A DNA stretch of 64,000 nt from Pseudomonas asturiensis (GTDB taxonomy: Bacteria > Pseudomonadota > Gammaproteobacteria > Pseudomonadales > Pseudomonadaceae). The stretch lies in contig NZ_FRDA01000004.1 of assembly GCF_900143095.1 (NCBI RefSeq), positions 137,265 through 201,264 on the forward strand, in the 5' to 3' direction. Made by a program: the position numbers and the translations under genes. Below, in pieces: positions 34,202-42,016 of the stretch (within the stretch, counting starts at the first letter, position 1; each line of letters starts with the position of its first letter). The notes beneath the pieces were generated by a model. That model ran no database searches. It saw only the letters and a list, made by a program, of their open reading frames with translations, and was not told the DNA's origin.

Positions 34202-36085
34202 ATGAGACACCTCACGTTCAACCAGAAGATAGTGCTGATTGCCGCATTGGTCATCATGGCCGTGTTCTGCGCGTTTTCCGTATTGAATGACACTCGCCTG
34301 CGTGAAGACAGCACGCAGAAAATCGAACAGAACACGCGCGCGCTGTCTGCTTCGATGGCGCACGATATCCAGAGCTGGCTGGACGGCAGACTGATACTGG
34401 TCAAGGCCGTTGCCGAGTTCATCGCCCAGGATCCAGGCCCGGAAAATATTCTGGCCCGATTGCAGGGGCAGGTGCTCATGGAGCAGTTCATCGCGGCGTA
34501 TACCGGCACCGGTGATGGCAGTTTTCAAATCTATCCGCCACGTGAAATGCCTGCCGGTTACGACGCTCGGCAACGGCAGTGGTACAAGGACGCCATCGAC
34601 AAGGGGTCGGCAATGACCGAGCCTTATGTGGGCGCAGGCATTGACTACAGAATCATCACCCAGGCGGTACCCATTCGTTCCGGTAACCAGATGCTGGGCG
34701 TTCTGGGCGCCAGTCTGAGCATCGAAACCATTTCCCGGACCCTCAATGCACAAGCATTCGAGGGCGGCGGGTATGCCTTTATGGTGAGCAAGGAAGGCAA
34801 GATACTGGTTCACCCTGACAGCGCACTGATCGGCAAGACGCTGTCCGATCTGTTTCCCGGCCAGACCATTGAATTGAGCGACCGGCTGGTCGAGGCCACG
34901 TCGGTTGCGGGCGGCACCTTTACGCTGTTCTCGCCCATCAAGGGCCTGCCTTCGCAGAACTGGTACGTGGGCATTGTGCTGGACAAGCAGGCAGCACTGG
35001 CCAGCGTTTCCGCGTTTCGCACCTCAGCGATCATCAGCACGCTTGTCGCGGGCTTTGTGACGTTGCTGTTGCTGGGGCTGGCCATCCGTATTCTGATGAA
35101 ACCTCTGCGTCTGATCGGCCACGCGATGGAAGACATCGCGCAAGGCGACGGCGACCTGACCCGTAGGCTGTCGATCCTTTCAGGCGATGAATTCGGGCAA
35201 CTGGCGGTGAGCTTCAACCGTTTCGGCGACCGGATTCATGCCTCCATCGTCGAGGTTTCACTGACAACCCACGCCTTGGGTGAGGCCACTCGTCGGGTGT
35301 TGTCGGCGTCCAATTCCTCTGTCGAGAAGTCCGAGCATCAGTCCGGCTACACCACCAGCGTCGCGACAGCCATCGAAGAACTCGGCGCGACGGCACAGGA
35401 AATCGCGTCCAGCGCCTCGGCGGCGTCCAAGGGCGCATCGGGGGCCAGGCTGCAGATCGATACCACCTGCGGGCTGGTGGACAGCACGATCAGTGCGATG
35501 AACCGTTTGCAGGAAAACATCGAACTCACTCGCTCGCAAATCGTCGACCTCAACACGCGCACCTCCAACATCGGCAGGGTGCTGGAAGTCATCTCGACCA
35601 TCTCCGGACAAACCAATCTGCTGGCCCTCAACGCAGCCATTGAAGCTGCCAGGGCCGGAGAGGCCGGACGCGGGTTTGCCGTGGTGGCAGACGAAGTCAG
35701 AAGCCTTGCCCACCATACCCAGGAGGCGACCGAGGAAATTCGCGTGGTCATCGAAGCACTCCAGGCGGGCGCAACCCAGGCGGCCCAGACCATGATGCAC
35801 AGCCATGAAATCGGCAGCAAAAGCGTACAGGTCGCAGCGCAGGCCGGTGCCAGCCTGCTGACGGTGGTGTCACGCATCAGCGAGATCGACGACATGTGCC
35901 TGACGGTTGCCGCCGCAACGGAAGAGCAAACCACCGCTGTCGATCAACTGACCCGCGATGTACACGAAATCAGCCAGTTGAACCGCCACACCACCGACAA
36001 CCTCGGCGCAACGCTCAGGGCCTGCGCCGAGCTGGACAGCGAGGCTGAGCGGCTGCGCAGGGTGGTGGGGACGTTCAAGGTCTAG
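34202..36085 (+). CDS. Methyl-accepting chemotaxis protein with dCache sensor
   Basis: A 627-residue receptor, with the start chosen at 34202 behind GGAG. It has transmembrane helix 1 at 10-28, a periplasmic dCache domain at 35-275, helix 2 at about 280-302, HAMP, then the methylation/signalling coil with the tip [20 protein letters not shown]. The membrane-distal dCache pocket keeps Tyr120, Arg125 and Trp127 ([13 protein letters not shown]). The two aspartates that bind the amino group of amino acids in PctA-like receptors appear as Gly144 (EPYVGAG) and Ser171 (LGASLS). The ligand is therefore probably a carboxylate without the amino group. Its position after the 5-oxoproline cluster is suggestive only. 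Confidence 0.93.
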   Translation: MRHLTFNQKIVLIAALVIMAVFCAFSVLNDTRLREDSTQKIEQNTRALSASMAHDIQSWLDGRLILVKAVAEFIAQDPGPENILARLQGQVLMEQFIAAYTGTGDGSFQIYPPREMPAGYDARQRQWYKDAIDKGSAMTEPYVGAGIDYRIITQAVPIRSGNQMLGVLGASLSIETISRTLNAQAFEGGGYAFMVSKEGKILVHPDSALIGKTLSDLFPGQTIELSDRLVEATSVAGGTFTLFSPIKGLPSQNWYVGIVLDKQAALASVSAFRTSAIISTLVAGFVTLLLLGLAIRILMKPLRLIGHAMEDIAQGDGDLTRRLSILSGDEFGQLAVSFNRFGDRIHASIVEVSLTTHALGEATRRVLSASNSSVEKSEHQSGYTTSVATAIEELGATAQEIASSASAASKGASGARLQIDTTCGLVDSTISAMNRLQENIELTRSQIVDLNTRTSNIGRVLEVISTISGQTNLLALNAAIEAARAGEAGRGFAVVADEVRSLAHHTQEATEEIRVVIEALQAGATQAAQTMMHSHEIGSKSVQVAAQAGASLLTVVSRISEIDDMCLTVAAATEEQTTAVDQLTRDVHEISQLNRHTTDNLGATLRACAELDSEAERLRRVVGTFKV

Positions 36086-36225
36086 TCATGGCTGTTGTCG
36101 GAGGCGATGCTCGTAGCGTCGCCGCCTGACGCTCGCCAGCGTGGGAGCTGGTGCATGATCAGAAAGGTTGGGGCCTGCAGCAGCTAAAAACCGGCTTCTG
36201 CAGGATCCTGTGTCATCAGAATGAT
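36086..36225. terminator. Intergenic region with degenerate REP-like sequence and a shared hairpin
   Basis: 36113-36150 contains GACGCTCGCCAGCGTGGGAG, which resembles a worn REP/GCGTGGGA element. At 36174-36204, CCTGCAG and CTGCAGG, with AGC/GCT inside, form a roughly 10-bp imperfect stem around TAAAAACCG. This is suitable as a bidirectional terminator between the chemoreceptor gene and the convergent small gene. Confidence 0.45.
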
Positions 36226-36525
36226 TTAGTGATGAGTGTCCACCTTTTCAGCCGGATAGAACTCGCCCTCACGGTCCATCTTTTTCAGGCGTTCGCGCAC
36301 GATTGTCTCAACATTGGCCACTGCGGGCTGATCGTCAGGGTCGACCAATTGCAGGCAAAGACGCCGGGTATTCTGATCGTGTGTACCTTCGCTGAGCATG
36401 TCGTGGGTGACGACTTGTTCCCCACGCCACAGGCATAGCTGGGTATGAGTGTCGCCGATCCATATCTCGTTGATTGATTCAAGGTCTGTGGTAGCCAGTT
36501 GGTCCACGGTGATCGTCTTGTCCAT
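36226..36525 (-). CDS. Hypothetical 99-residue protein
   Basis: A short soluble protein read from the ATG at 36523-36525 (MDKTITVDQLATTDLESINE). It is acidic, with an alternating strand-like N-terminal half (IWIGDTHTQLCLWRGEQVV) and a helical C-terminal end (VETIVRERLKKMDREGE). I do not recognise the family. The frame is open upstream to a TTG at 36630 that overlaps the NADAR stop; that extension is arginine-rich and unlikely. It lies 101 bases downstream of the NADAR gene on the same strand and may be co-transcribed with it. Confidence 0.65.
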   Translation of the reverse strand: MDKTITVDQLATTDLESINEIWIGDTHTQLCLWRGEQVVTHDMLSEGTHDQNTRRLCLQLVDPDDQPAVANVETIVRERLKKMDREGEFYPAEKVDTHH

Positions 36526-36626
36526 TGCGCTGTACCTGTTCAGTGAGTCGATACAGGTCTGACGTACAGGCGACGCCGGTCGTTCCCGGCGTCGTCTGTT
36601 CAACCACACCAACGGTTCACTGTCGA

Positions 36627-37199
36627 TCAACCGTTGTGCGGCCCGCTGAGTGGAGCGACCCCGTCCCGGACTTGCATCAGCGCGAACCCCAGCAGATTCA
36701 AGCCTTTCCAGAGGTTAGGGTTGTTCGCGTCCTCGTTGTCCTGGGCGAGACCTATACCCCAGATGTGATCAACCGGACTGGCCTCGACGATAACGCGGGA
36801 ACCGGTTCGCAGAAGGTATTCGTTCAACTCCGGGTTCTGAGAGAACTTGGCCTGGTTCGCACGGACGACGATGTCGTATCGGTGCTGCAGCCAAATCCTG
36901 TCGTCGAATCCGCGCACATTACGGCCCAGTGCTTTGGCGGCATTGGGAGTCGGGGCCTGGAGTACTTGCGTACGGATTTCCTGATCGTCGAACAAGGCCG
37001 CTTTCTCGGCCATCATGAAGTGCTCGGCTGTCAGATAATGTTGACCTTCAACAATGAATCCGGCCTCGAACCACTGGCTGAAGCACGAAGCTGTGGTGGC
37101 GGTTTTGCTGCGCTGGTGCCCCCAGAAAAAAAGGAACTCCAGCGGTTCGCCAGCGTTGAAGCGGGCGCGCAGATCGTCGAGATAGTTAGCGTCGTTCAA
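36627..37199 (-). CDS. NADAR-family N-glycosidase (YbiA-like)
   Basis: A 190-residue NADAR domain protein. It has FFWGHQRSKT near residue 25, CFSQWFEAGFIVEGQHYLTAEH with the conserved YxTAEHFMMAEKA helix near 55, ALGRNVRGFDDRIW near 90, and the C-terminal VDHIWGIGLAQDNEDANNPN. E. coli YbiA removes ribose phosphate from early riboflavin intermediates, and relatives act on ADP-ribose on nucleic acid or protein. Which of these applies here cannot be decided. Promoter sequence lies to its right (37200-37330). Confidence 0.9.
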   Translation of the reverse strand: MNDANYLDDLRARFNAGEPLEFLFFWGHQRSKTATTASCFSQWFEAGFIVEGQHYLTAEHFMMAEKAALFDDQEIRTQVLQAPTPNAAKALGRNVRGFDDRIWLQHRYDIVVRANQAKFSQNPELNEYLLRTGSRVIVEASPVDHIWGIGLAQDNEDANNPNLWKGLNLLGFALMQVRDGVAPLSGPHNG

Positions 37200-37330
37200 T
37201 GAGGTGTCCTCGTTAACTGACGTTCAACGTTACCGCTGGCCTGCTGAGCCGGCAACAGCGAGGATTGCAGTGCCATGAATGCAATGATTTGAATGATCTG
37301 TCTCTCAGGCAAACGGAGACAGGTCGGATG

Positions 37331-37588
37331 TCACTGCGGTGTGGAAGCCTGTTTTTTCAGGGCTTTGGCCTCTGCGGCAAGGCACTCAAGGGCAAACTGT
37401 TCTGTGTACGTCATCTGAATCGGTGTGGTTTCTCCCTTCACGGTCCTCTCGCCATCAAGGATGTACCGGATGCGTTTGTCAGTGACACCGATGCGCTTTG
37501 CGATCCACGAAGGTGTTTGTCCGATGCGCGAAATCAGTTTGTCGGCATATTCGGTGGCGGGGTTGTAGTGTTCTGCGTTGGGTGTCAT
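37331..37588 (-). CDS. Small putative helix-turn-helix protein
   Basis: An 85-residue protein (MTPNAEHYNPATEYADKLIS at the start). The segment QTPSWIAKRIGVTDKRIRYI resembles a Cro/XRE-type helix-turn-helix. It is followed by a helical tail (YTEQFALECLAAEAKALKKQ). I do not recognise the family. It stands between the NADAR gene and the DUF4214 gene with no partner. The start ATG lacks a strong ribosome site. Confidence 0.6.
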   Translation of the reverse strand: MTPNAEHYNPATEYADKLISRIGQTPSWIAKRIGVTDKRIRYILDGERTVKGETTPIQMTYTEQFALECLAAEAKALKKQASTPQ

Positions 37589-37804
37589 GTGACGTCCAGA
37601 TAATAAGGTTAAGCGCTATGCGTGGGTGGAGTATGCAACATGGGTGCACTCCTTGTCGGGTTGTGTCGCGACCTGAATACTTCAGCGCTCTTTTTCACGC
37701 CAGGCGACGTCTTCTGAACACCCTGTTGGAACGGTCTGTTTCAGTTTTGTTTAAGCTTCGAATCGTAGCGTGCACGGCATCAGTCATTCGTCAGGAAATG
37801 AACC

Positions 37805-38455
37805 ATGTCGCAACCGGAATTGAAGCGCTTTGACATTGTGTCGGGGCAGGTCCAGCGTGTTTACGAATTCGATGACGGCCGGTGGGAATCGGATCGGATT
37901 GAGCCGGATGAAAGCTACACGCTGTCGGGCACGGACGTGTTGCATGTGGAGCGCGACGACGGCTGGCTGGAAACGACTGTTTACCGGGACCTGGAAGGTT
38001 CAGGCACCTTCCAGGAAATATCGACGTCGTATATTCGCCCTGATCAATGGCTGCCTGATGCCTCCGATCAGGCACTGGCGCGTCTCTATATGGCGGTGTT
38101 CGACAGGTCTCCGGATGAGGGCGGGTTTCGCTATTGGGATCAGCAGATGGACCAAGGCATGCCGTTCAACGATGTGGCCGCAAGCTTCATCAACAGCAAC
38201 GAGTTTTCCCAGACCTATGGCACGCTGAACACGGGTGGCTTTGTCGAGCAGTTGTACCTGAACGTCCTGAACCGCACCGCCGACGCTGAAGGCCAGAACT
38301 GGTGGGTCGCGCAACTGGAGAACGGTGTGTTGAGCAGACAGGAGGTGGTAACCGGTTTTTCCGAGTCTGCCGAGTTCGCCGCATTGAGCGCCCATTCGGT
38401 CGATGGCTTTCTACAACTGGTGGGTCAGCCCGTGGTGGTTGATAACGGATTTTAA
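37805..38455 (+). CDS. DUF4214-domain protein
   Basis: 216 residues. The N-terminal 75 residues are a beta-rich segment (VSGQVQRVYEFDDGRWESDR; YTLSGTDVLHVERDDG). Residues 85-190 hold two DUF4214-type helical repeats, each with the L-Y-x-x-x-x-x-R pattern (LARLYMAVFDRSPDEGGFRY; LYLNVLNRTADAEGQNWWV). DUF4214 occurs in secreted haemolysin-type and S-layer-like proteins, but no signal peptide or RTX repeat is present here. Its stop overlaps the stop of the convergent TetR gene. Confidence 0.85.
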   Translation: MSQPELKRFDIVSGQVQRVYEFDDGRWESDRIEPDESYTLSGTDVLHVERDDGWLETTVYRDLEGSGTFQEISTSYIRPDQWLPDASDQALARLYMAVFDRSPDEGGFRYWDQQMDQGMPFNDVAASFINSNEFSQTYGTLNTGGFVEQLYLNVLNRTADAEGQNWWVAQLENGVLSRQEVVTGFSESAEFAALSAHSVDGFLQLVGQPVVVDNGF

Positions 38456-39084
38456 AGCGGTTCAAAAACGCGTGCGCTGGACACGTTGTCCCATGTTCCC
38501 ATCACGTGGGTTACCGCAGCGTCCAGCGTCGCATGGGCAACACCGTCGCGTGCCAGTGTCGACAGGCCCAGCATGAAGCTGTCGAATACGGCAGCCAGGG
38601 CCTGTGGCACCACGGTCGCTGGCAATTCACCTGCCTCAATGGCACGTTCTACACAGGCAACCAGCCCCGCACGATTCTTCTCTCTGGCCCGTGCAAGAGG
38701 CTCAGAGATGACCTTGCTCTCGTCGGAACACGCGCTCATCAGGCCCAGCGACACCAGACACCCCTTGGGATGATCGGGCTCGGATTGCATTTTTGCCGAC
38801 CGGCGGAGCGTGAGTTCTATTGCCTCTCTGGGCGGCAGGGTCGTATCAAACAGACTGTCGGTGACTCGACCATGGGTGGTGAGGTAGCGCTCCATGACCT
38901 CATTGAACAGCGCCTGTTTGGAGCCAAAAGCGGCGTAAAAGCTGGGCGCGGTGATGCCGCCGCCCATGCTCGCCTTGAGTTGGCTGAGCGAGGTCGCGTC
39001 GTATCCGTGCTCCCAGAATAAATGCATTGCCTGAGTGATCGCTGCGTCACGGTCAAACCTGCGCGGGCGTCCCATCTGTGCCAT
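38452..39084 (-). CDS. TetR-family repressor of the adjacent MFS gene
   Basis: A 210-residue TetR-type regulator with N-terminal helix-turn-helix at residues 8-55 (RFDRDAAITQAMHLFWEHGY, then ITAPSFYAAFGSKQALFNEV). Two near-identical TACTRATCGRTA sites lie between it and the divergent MFS gene, so it probably represses both. Its last codon overlaps that of the convergent DUF4214 gene. The ligand is unknown. Confidence 0.92.
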   Translation of the reverse strand: MAQMGRPRRFDRDAAITQAMHLFWEHGYDATSLSQLKASMGGGITAPSFYAAFGSKQALFNEVMERYLTTHGRVTDSLFDTTLPPREAIELTLRRSAKMQSEPDHPKGCLVSLGLMSACSDESKVISEPLARAREKNRAGLVACVERAIEAGELPATVVPQALAAVFDSFMLGLSTLARDGVAHATLDAAVTHVMGTWDNVSSARVFEPL

Positions 39085-39104
39085 GTCGGATCTCCTTCAG
39101 AAGT

Positions 39105-39130
39105 ACTTAAATACTAATCGATACATAAGT
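39105..39130. promoter_or_regulatory. TetR operator candidate A
   Basis: Outer arms ACTTA/TAAGT enclose TACTAATCGATAC (39112-39124). The inner 12-mer recurs at 39164 as TACTGATCGGTA. It lies 21 bp from the TetR start codon. Confidence 0.6.
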
Positions 39131-39163
39131 TGTTGACCACCCGGCAGCTTCTCCCTATATTTG

Positions 39164-39176
39164 TACTGATCGGTAT
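39164..39176. promoter_or_regulatory. TetR operator candidate B (TACTGATCGGTAT)
   Basis: It matches operator candidate A at 10 of 13 positions and ends 18 bp before the MFS start, over the likely promoter. The 52-bp spacing between the two sites is about five helical turns. Confidence 0.6.
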
Positions 39177-39194
39177 ATTAGTGGAGAGCATCCA

Positions 39195-40400
39195 ATGACC
39201 AAAGATGAGAAACAGAGCGCAAAGCTTCCGTTTGGGGCTTTACTGGCCTTGGCGATGACGGGTTTTATCTGCATCGTGACCGAGACATTGCCCGCAGGTT
39301 TGCTGCCGGAGATCGGCAGTGGACTGGGGGTCACGCCGTCGTTTGCGGGGCAGATGGTGACGGTTTACGCGTTGGGTTCGTTGCTGGCGGCCATTCCGTT
39401 GACCATCGCCACGCAAAGCTGGCGGCGCAGAACGGTATTGCTGCTGCCGATCATCGGCTTTCTGGTTTTCAATTCCGTCACGGCGCTGTCCTCCAACTAC
39501 TGGCTGACCCTGGTCGCAAGGTTTTTTGCGGGTGCCTCGGCGGGGTTGGCCTGGAGCCTTATTGCAGGCTATGCACGGCGCATGGTTGTCCCGCGGTTGC
39601 AGGGCCGTGCAATGGCGATAGCGATGGTGGGAACGCCCATCGCGTTGTCACTCGGGGTGCCGTTGGGAACCTGGCTGGGTGGTGTCATGGGCTGGCGCAT
39701 GGCGTTCGGATTGATGTCCGCAATGACGCTGTTGCTGATCGTGTGGGTATTGATCAAGGTGCCGGACTACCCCGGCCAATCCTCGTCAGAGCGCATGGCG
39801 TTGCGTCAGGTCTTCTTGACGCCTGGCGTACGCTCGGTGCTGGGTGTCGTTTTCACCTGGATGCTGGCGCACAACATTCTTTATACCTACGTCGCTCCTT
39901 TTGTCTCCGAGGCCGGGTTGGCGAATGACGTTGATCTGGTGCTGTTGGCGTTTGGCGTCGCCGCATTGGTGGGCATCTGGGTCACGGGGCGTCTGGTTGA
40001 TCGTCATTTGCGAGCGACGGTGTTGGCCAGTCTCGCAACGTTCGCTGCAGTTTCGGTGTTCTTCGGTCTGTTTCCGGGTTCTGCCCTGGCCATTTACGTC
40101 GGAGTCTTCATCTGGGGCCTGACGTTTGGCGGCGCAGCGACGCTGCTACAAACCGCTCTTGCCGACTCGGCAGCGCAGGGTGCTGACGTTGCGCTGTCGA
40201 TGAATGTGGTGGTCTGGAACAGCGCTATCGCAGGCGGTGGAATAATGGGCGGCGTTTTGCTCGGCCAATGGGGCACAGGTTCCTTTCCGTGGGTTCTGTT
40301 GGTGTTGCTGCTGGGTGGTCTGGCCATTGCTTCGCGAGCACGCGAGCACGGGTTTACCCAAGGCGTCAGGCAGTCCAGCCAGACAGTCGCCGGTCATTGA
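39195..40400 (+). CDS. MFS transporter, drug/sugar efflux (AraJ/Bcr-like)
   Basis: A 401-residue protein with 12 predicted transmembrane helices. MFS landmarks are ETLPAGLLPEIGSGLGVT in the first loop, then QSWRRRTVLLLPIIGF (motif A-like) and FAGASAGLAWSLIAGYARRM (helix 4-5 region). It is most like proton-driven sugar/arabinose-type efflux proteins (DHA1 family). GGAGAG precedes the ATG. A divergent TetR gene and paired operators suggest induction by its substrate, which is unknown. Confidence 0.9.
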   Translation: MTKDEKQSAKLPFGALLALAMTGFICIVTETLPAGLLPEIGSGLGVTPSFAGQMVTVYALGSLLAAIPLTIATQSWRRRTVLLLPIIGFLVFNSVTALSSNYWLTLVARFFAGASAGLAWSLIAGYARRMVVPRLQGRAMAIAMVGTPIALSLGVPLGTWLGGVMGWRMAFGLMSAMTLLLIVWVLIKVPDYPGQSSSERMALRQVFLTPGVRSVLGVVFTWMLAHNILYTYVAPFVSEAGLANDVDLVLLAFGVAALVGIWVTGRLVDRHLRATVLASLATFAAVSVFFGLFPGSALAIYVGVFIWGLTFGGAATLLQTALADSAAQGADVALSMNVVVWNSAIAGGGIMGGVLLGQWGTGSFPWVLLVLLLGGLAIASRAREHGFTQGVRQSSQTVAGH

Positions 40401-40455
40401 TGGGCAGGCAGCATTGCGCTGCCTGCCATCATTCTCGACACCCGCTGCGGTCCTG

Positions 40456-41397
40456 TCAGCGAATGTTCTTGTCCAGAAACTCACGAATCACAGGGATGAT
40501 TTCCTTGCCGTGGGTTTCGAGTGCGAAGTGTCCGGTGTCATAGAAGCGAACGTCCGCCTTGGGAATATCGCGCTTCCAGGCCTCGGCTCCGGCCGGAAGG
40601 AAGAACGGGTCGTTCTTTCCCCAGACCGCGAGCAACGGCGGCTGGTACTGGCGAAAGTACGCCTGAAAGGTTGGGTACATCGCTACGTTCGAAGCGTAAT
40701 CCAGCACGAGGTCCAGTTGAATGTCCGCATTGCCAGGCCGCGATATCTGAAGCCCTTCCAGCGTGTAACCGTCTGGCGAAACCGAGCTCTTGTCGGCGAC
40801 CCCTTCAAGGTATTGCCACTTGATCGAGGCCGGTGTCGGGAAGTCATTCAGAGCATTCCGGTTCTGTTGCGTCGGCTCACGCCAGTACTTCTGGATCGGT
40901 TTCCAGCCATCGCCCAGTCCTTCCTCATAGGCGTTGCCGTTCTGGGAAATAATCGCGGTCACACGCTCAGGGTGGGCGACGGCCAGGCGCCACCCGACCG
41001 GCGCGCCATAGTCGTGGACCATGAGTGCATAGTGATTGAGCTTGAGCTGTTCGGTGAACTGGCCGATGGTCTTCGCCAGTTGGCTGAAGGTGTAGCTGTA
41101 TGCGTTTTTCGCGGGCGCTTCGGTGAAGCCAAACGCCGGCAGGTCAGGTGCGATCACGTGATAACGATCAGCCAGCTCGGGGATCAGGTCGCGAAACATG
41201 AACGATGAGGCGGCGAAACCGTGGAGCAGCAGAACCGTGGGGGCGGCGGGGTTGCCTGCCTCACGATAGAACACCTTCACATCACCTACCTGCTCGTAAC
41301 GGTAATGAACCGGGTGAGTTGAATCGGCGGAATGCGCACCGCCAGCCAGCAGAGAGGCGGCGAGCCCGAGCGATGCGATGGATTGGGGAGAAGTCAT
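40456..41397 (-). CDS. Exported alpha/beta hydrolase, epoxide hydrolase/dehalogenase-like
   Basis: A 313-residue protein with a signal peptide (MTSPQSIASLGLAASLLAGG to about AHSA). The oxyanion segment is VLLLHGFAASSFMFRDL and the nucleophile elbow VHDYGAPVGW uses Asp, as in epoxide hydrolases and haloalkane dehalogenases. The acid is likely in WGKNDPFFLP and the His is in YDTGHFALETH. Periplasmic members of this group are common in Pseudomonas, with unknown natural substrates. The promoter carries a GGTTAC/GTAACC repeat and a segment shared with the CGNR regulator gene at 9031. Confidence 0.9.
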   Translation of the reverse strand: MTSPQSIASLGLAASLLAGGAHSADSTHPVHYRYEQVGDVKVFYREAGNPAAPTVLLLHGFAASSFMFRDLIPELADRYHVIAPDLPAFGFTEAPAKNAYSYTFSQLAKTIGQFTEQLKLNHYALMVHDYGAPVGWRLAVAHPERVTAIISQNGNAYEEGLGDGWKPIQKYWREPTQQNRNALNDFPTPASIKWQYLEGVADKSSVSPDGYTLEGLQISRPGNADIQLDLVLDYASNVAMYPTFQAYFRQYQPPLLAVWGKNDPFFLPAGAEAWKRDIPKADVRFYDTGHFALETHGKEIIPVIREFLDKNIR

Positions 41398-41431
41398 GAC
41401 GATTCCTGTGTAACCGTTAAATGTGGATTTT

Positions 41432-41480
41432 CAGGTTACGAATATTTTTGTAACCTGTCAAAACTATTTTATGGGTTACA
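41432..41480 (-). promoter_or_regulatory. Hydrolase promoter with GGTTAC repeats
   Basis: CAGGTTAC (41432-41439) and GTAACCTG (41450-41457) form an 8-bp inverted repeat with a 10-base spacer. On the minus strand, TTGACA precedes it as a -35 box, so the repeat overlaps the promoter core. A further GGGTTACA is at 41473-41480, inside a 13-base segment identical to the CGNR gene upstream region. Another TGTAACC lies at about 41409. Confidence 0.62.
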
Positions 41481-41622
41481 TGTTGGTGCGGGCGTCATCA
41501 GCGCTGTCCCAGCCGGAGCGGCAGGTGCAGTCATCTCTCAAACCCGCCGATCAAAAACGCTCTATGATTCAACGAGTCCAGGTCTGAGAGTGCCTCGGGT
41601 ATCAGGGTGTCCTGCAGGGGGA

Positions 41623-42003
41623 ATGATGGGTCATCACGCAACACGCTTTGTGATATTTGCTCTGCCTTTGCTCGTGTTGTGCAAGCCGGTGGATGCGTCG
41701 ACGTGGCAAATCTGTCGCATGGAACTGCGCGTGACTGAGGTGTTGAAACAGCCCTACCCGCAACTACAGGCCCGGATCCTGAAGGTCAGCCCCGCCTCGT
41801 CGACTGTAGAATGCCCGGAAGAAGGGGCTGCCCTGACGTTTACCCCGGAAACCAGAGACTACCAACGCGTGCTCCCACGCCGGCAATGGCCTGCCAAAGG
41901 GCAGTCCGTGCGCGTTGATTACCGGTATCTGGATGGCCTGTGTAAGGGTGATGGTCATAGTTACGAGTGCCGTATCAAGCACTACCCGATCGGCACTCCT
42001 TGA
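41623..42003 (+). CDS. Hypothetical exported small protein
   Basis: 126 residues from ATG 41623 (ATG 41626 is equally possible), with CAGGGGG upstream. A signal peptide (ATRFVIFALPLLVLCKPVDA) precedes a basic beta-rich domain. Five cysteines remain after the signal (WQICRMELR; VECPEEG; DGLCKGDG; YECRIKH and the one in the signal region), suggesting disulfides in the periplasm. The family is not recognised. The frame is open upstream to 41332, but only through the hydrolase promoter. Confidence 0.7.
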   Translation: MMGHHATRFVIFALPLLVLCKPVDASTWQICRMELRVTEVLKQPYPQLQARILKVSPASSTVECPEEGAALTFTPETRDYQRVLPRRQWPAKGQSVRVDYRYLDGLCKGDGHSYECRIKHYPIGTP

Positions 42004-42016
42004 CTGACGAACCGGT

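Noticed and set aside
36526..36630. Extension of the 99-residue protein to a TTG that overlaps the NADAR stop
   Set aside because: The TTGA overlap is tempting, but the added 35 residues are arginine-rich and the internal ATG gives a more natural start.
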